From the NCBI GenBank assembly GCA_012026855.1, contig VEOV01000279.1:1-8395 (forward strand): a stretch of DNA of 8,395 bases. The letters are read 5' to 3'. The notes under the pieces are model-generated. The model saw only the letters and a list, made by a program, of their open reading frames with translations. It was not told the DNA's origin and made no database searches. Both the position numbers and the translations under genes were made by a program. Below are positions 5,668-8,395 of this stretch, in pieces. Numbering within the stretch: the stretch's first letter is position 1; each line of letters opens with the position of its first letter. This stretch comes from Geobacter sp. Its GTDB lineage: Bacteria; Desulfobacterota; Desulfuromonadia; Geobacterales; DSM-12255.

Positions 5668-6264
5668 TCAGACCCTATACTGCTCAAGATAGCTGCGCAA
5701 CTGCCTGGCTGTTATCTGCCAAACCTGCGGATCCTTGGTGGCACCGTACAGGGCGGCTGCGCCATTCTGCACAATTTCGATAAAAGTGCTGATTTCCCCA
5801 TGATCCAAACCCGGACGGATTACCCCTTTGCGCTCAGCATCCTTAAGCCATGAAGCCATCAGGCGCACAAACCCCTTGTACCCTCGCCAGATCCTGTTTT
5901 TCATCTCCTCCGACTGCCCGGAAAGCTCAACAATCATATTGAGAAAGAAGCACCCCCCCGGAAAAGCGTTCTTCCCCAGATAGTCGCGCATCACATTGTC
6001 AATCAGGCAGCAGAGCCGCTCCAGCGGGTCCTCGATCTCCCTTAGACCGGTAAAGACTGTCCGTTCCCAGACCTTTTCCGCCTCCTCGTAAGACGCCTCC
6101 CAGATTGCCTCCTTACTGCCGAAGTGACCGTACAGGCCGCCCTTGGTAAGGCCGGTAGCCGCCATGATATCGCCGATGGATGTGTTGTAATACCCCTTGA
6201 TCGAAAACAGATCCAGCGCCTTGATCACAATCTCTTGTCTTGTTTTGTTCCCTTTATCGCTCAT
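5668..6264 (-). CDS. TetR/AcrR-family transcriptional regulator
   Basis: The 198-residue protein has the usual TetR length and layout. The N-terminal DNA-binding domain covers about 8-55: KTRQEIVIKALDLFSIKGYYNTSI leads into the helix-turn-helix at about 28-48 (IGDIMAATGLTKGGLYGHF), and GSKEAIWEA (49-57) follows, as in the family. The rest is an all-helical ligand-binding and dimer domain with FPGGCFFLN at 101-109; the Cys105 in this GCxxxN segment falls where a number of TetR proteins have a conserved Cys, and Cys85-Cys86 form a pair on the preceding helix. Ligand unknown. ATG at 6264 is preceded by GAGG seven bases upstream and is the only start that keeps the standard N-terminus. A palindrome at 6285-6295 close upstream suggests self-repression. 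It follows the ABC permease gene (147-base gap) on the same strand; the transporter is a plausible but unproven target. Confidence 0.9.
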   Translation of the reverse strand: MSDKGNKTRQEIVIKALDLFSIKGYYNTSIGDIMAATGLTKGGLYGHFGSKEAIWEASYEEAEKVWERTVFTGLREIEDPLERLCCLIDNVMRDYLGKNAFPGGCFFLNMIVELSGQSEEMKNRIWRGYKGFVRLMASWLKDAERKGVIRPGLDHGEISTFIEIVQNGAAALYGATKDPQVWQITARQLRSYLEQYRV

Positions 6265-6284
6265 TATCAGGCCTCATATTTTAT

Positions 6285-6295
6285 ACCGACCGGTC
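6285..6295. promoter_or_regulatory. candidate TetR-family operator
   Basis: The sequence ACCGACCGGTC contains the 8-base palindrome GACCGGTC (6288-6295) and the overlapping dyad ACCG-AC-CGGT (6285-6294), flanked by AT-rich DNA. It is 20 bases from the regulator's start codon and touches both -10 candidates, a typical place for autorepression. Confidence 0.6.
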
Positions 6296-6324
6296 TTTTT
6301 ATTTATCTATACACCATCGTGCAA
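6296..6324 (-). promoter_or_regulatory. candidate sigma70-type promoter for the TetR-family gene
   Basis: TTGCAC (6324-6319) and TAAAAA (6301-6296) are separated by 17 bases on the minus strand, and the operator-like dyad begins at the next base, covering the expected start point. A second -10 candidate, TATAAA at 6285-6280, has no clear -35. The exact promoter is unresolved. Confidence 0.4.
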
Positions 6325-6411
6325 ATGAAATGCAACGGTTATTTCAATCTAAACTCAATTATGTTTTCATCATCTTGCGTGACCCCATCCCTGCGACAAG
6401 CATTCATTGGC

Positions 6412-8395
6412 TCATTCGTATTTCAGGGCTTCACGGGTCGTCACCTTAATTGCCTGTCGTGCCGGAAGACGGCTTGCCAGCCACCCGAACAGCAGCGTGA
6501 CTAAAAGAGTGATGATGAAACCTGAGCTGCTGAAGGAATAGTGCAAAGCAACACCCAGCATCAGGTTGCCAAAGAATTTTGCTCCCACAATGCTGAGCGG
6601 CCAAGCCAGAAACAGACCAATAATAATACTTGTGAGACTGACAATTAACCCTTCGCTGGCAAAAAGGTTGCTGATTACTCGAGGAGTTGCCCCGATTGCC
6701 CTCAGCACACCGATCTCTCTGGTTCTCTCCATTACAGTAATCCCAACGGCAGATGACATGCCTATTGCGCTGACCATCAGCACCAGCAGGGCAAAGAAGA
6801 CGATAGTCACCAGGATTATCTGCAGATGGTCATAGATAACCTGCACCCGTTCCGCCTGCATCATCACGTAGAGCACCTGCAGGTTCGACGGCTCAATGGC
6901 CTTTTCGATCTCCGCCTTCAACGCCTTAACCTTGTCATAACTTTTGTCCTTGGCGACAAACATCAAGCTATTGATCTGGTGATCAGGATTGACGAAGGCG
7001 TCATACTGCGCTTGCTCCATATATATCTTCGGTTTTTCAAGCTCTTCAACGATTCCGACCAGCCTGGCCTTCAACTGTTTCCCCCTGACGCTGATCGTAT
7101 GATAGCCGCCAATGGCCGGATTTCCATATAGCTCCGCCGCTTCCTGGTTCATGACTATTTCGGGCTCAGCCGGGCCGCGCAGCCAGCGCCCCTTGATCGA
7201 CCTGAAGGCAATAAGATCACTGTTGTATGGAAGGGCGATTATTCCTACCCCGGCATCCGTTGAGACGACCATGGATTGCATTCCGCCGCGACCGCCGTTC
7301 CATGTCTCAATCCGGCTGATGTTGTCAATGCCGCTGAAATATTTCAGCACCTCTTCCTTCGGCATCTGGTTGATCAGCGCCACCTGGACATCATGCTTCA
7401 TGCTGCCGTTTACATCGGACAGAAGATCCTTTAGGGATTGTTGCACATTGAATCCAGTGCTGAAAATCGCCACGCCGAGCGCCATGGCGGCTACCGTGAT
7501 TGCCAGGCGTTTCTTGCGTCGCAGAGTATTCTCGAACGCCAATAAGAAATTTCGCGGAAGCGGCAATTTGGCAAGCACTCCGGACTTTTTCACAGAGACG
7601 ACCTGTGGGATGCCGTAGTCGCATAACGCTTCGCGGACAGTTATCCTCGTCCCCTTTAAAATAGCCGGAAGGGAGAGCAACAGCGGCAACAACAGACTCG
7701 CGGTGATGAGATAGATATAGATATGATGCGGCAAAGATCGTGTGAGAATCTCGAAATTGAGGATATTTGCCACGAAGTAGGCGTACGCATACCCTGAGCC
7801 GACCGCAAGCGGTATTGCCATCAGGCCGGATATAACCCCCAGGAGCAGCACCATCGCCAGATAAATCTGCATAACCTGGAACCGCGAAGCGCCGATGGCC
7901 TTGAAAATGCCGATCTGCCGGGTTTGCCCGGCCAGGATGGCCGCCATCAATTGAGAAACCAGCACGGCGCCCAGAAAAAACGCCAGGAACCCGATGCTCC
8001 CCTCCATAAACAGCAGGGTGTTTAACTGCCACTGGTGAGGGTGCTCCATGAATTTGGGAATTTTTACGGTATCGGCCACAATGCCTAAAGAATTGAAATA
8101 TTGGACAAGCGCGTCAGCGGCGTTTTTCACTTGCTGCTTTGTATGTACATTCCTGAAACGGATTATCAAGCGCCGGTTGGCCGCCTCGCCGGTAATTTCC
8201 GCAAAGGTCTTCTTGTTTACATAAGCATAGATCAAGTGATCTTGTGTACCGGGCGACTGCGCCGGATCAAAGCCGATGCCGGCGACCGGGACCTTGACGG
8301 TTCTTCCTCCCGCACGAACCCTCGCCTGGGAACCGGAGTTCAAATCAGAGAAGCGCAGCCCGTCGCGTTCGATCAACATGGCCCCGTCTCCAGGC
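6412..8395 (-). CDS. FtsX-type ABC transporter permease with two permease domains (5' end outside window)
   Basis: The frame is open from the window edge to TGA at 6412. An ATG at 8379 exists, but five more in-frame codons precede it and the protein there is mid-domain, so the true start is beyond the window. Counting from that ATG, 655 residues hold two copies of the FtsX permease domain. The first has helices at about 124-150, 172-193 and 221-241, the second at about 517-545, 575-599 and 620-637; a single helix at about 292-310 opens the second half. Each copy carries the same cytoplasmic loop signature just after its first helix, GQTRQIGIFKAIGAS (151-165) and ERTREIGVLRAIGAT (551-565), and ends in a similar TREAL motif (248-252, 648-652). 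About 311-515 is a large soluble, extracytoplasmic MacB-like domain. Such permeases work with a separate ATPase and an adaptor, in lipoprotein, lipid or drug export; those partners would lie upstream, outside the window. Confidence 0.9.
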   Translation of the reverse strand, partial: PGDGAMLIERDGLRFSDLNSGSQARVRAGGRTVKVPVAGIGFDPAQSPGTQDHLIYAYVNKKTFAEITGEAANRRLIIRFRNVHTKQQVKNAADALVQYFNSLGIVADTVKIPKFMEHPHQWQLNTLLFMEGSIGFLAFFLGAVLVSQLMAAILAGQTRQIGIFKAIGASRFQVMQIYLAMVLLLGVISGLMAIPLAVGSGYAYAYFVANILNFEILTRSLPHHIYIYLITASLLLPLLLSLPAILKGTRITVREALCDYGIPQVVSVKKSGVLAKLPLPRNFLLAFENTLRRKKRLAITVAAMALGVAIFSTGFNVQQSLKDLLSDVNGSMKHDVQVALINQMPKEEVLKYFSGIDNISRIETWNGGRGGMQSMVVSTDAGVGIIALPYNSDLIAFRSIKGRWLRGPAEPEIVMNQEAAELYGNPAIGGYHTISVRGKQLKARLVGIVEELEKPKIYMEQAQYDAFVNPDHQINSLMFVAKDKSYDKVKALKAEIEKAIEPSNLQVLYVMMQAERVQVIYDHLQIILVTIVFFALLVLMVSAIGMSSAVGITVMERTREIGVLRAIGATPRVISNLFASEGLIVSLTSIIIGLFLAWPLSIVGAKFFGNLMLGVALHYSFSSSGFIITLLVTLLFGWLASRLPARQAIKVTTREALKYE

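Noticed and set aside
6325..6411. Terminator after the permease gene
   Set aside because: I looked for a stem-loop with a T-run on the minus strand between the permease stop and the TetR promoter and found none convincing; read-through into the regulator gene is possible.
7391..8032. Minus-strand open frame (213 codons) in another frame of the permease gene
   Set aside because: The permease frame carries two FtsX domains and membrane helices across this stretch; the alternate frame is low in hydrophobic structure and looks like an out-of-frame shadow.

Overview
The window looks like a chromosomal segment of a Desulfuromonadales bacterium, most likely in or near the Geobacteraceae. This is inferred from the close Geobacter-like look of the CoaD protein, the rsmD-coaD order, the moderate GC content and the presence of a HpnR-like B12/radical-SAM enzyme and a DUF2917 gene. 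No 16S rRNA or other decisive taxonomic marker is present, so the placement is a judgement from remembered families.

Left part (1-2020, plus strand): the last codons of rsmD (16S rRNA G966 methyltransferase), then coaD (phosphopantetheine adenylyltransferase), then a large class I/II PLP aminotransferase, closely spaced and probably co-transcribed. They end at a strong stem-loop with an A-tract on one side and a T-tract on the other (1985-2017), which can stop transcription from both directions.

Right part (2031-8395, minus strand, read from right to left): a partial FtsX-type ABC transporter permease with two permease domains; a TetR-family regulator with a palindromic candidate operator on its own promoter; a DUF2917 protein; a degraded MerR-like C-terminal fragment; then a tight three-gene unit of B12-binding radical SAM enzyme, enoyl-CoA hydratase/isomerase-family enzyme and FMN-type split-barrel protein; and last a small four-helix membrane protein. 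The two gene blocks converge on the shared terminator.

The least explained part is the three-gene unit at 2479-5156. Its genes are 17 and 12 bases apart and each has a good ribosome-binding site. The combination suggests a lipid or acyl-CoA related modification, but no substrate can be read from the sequence. The 5167-5338 gap before it is not empty: read in two frames it gives a recognisable MerR-type C-terminus with an internal stop and a frameshift, so the region upstream of the unit has been rearranged. No tRNA, rRNA, CRISPR array, insertion sequence or phage gene was seen. No stretch over 300 bases lacks a gene.
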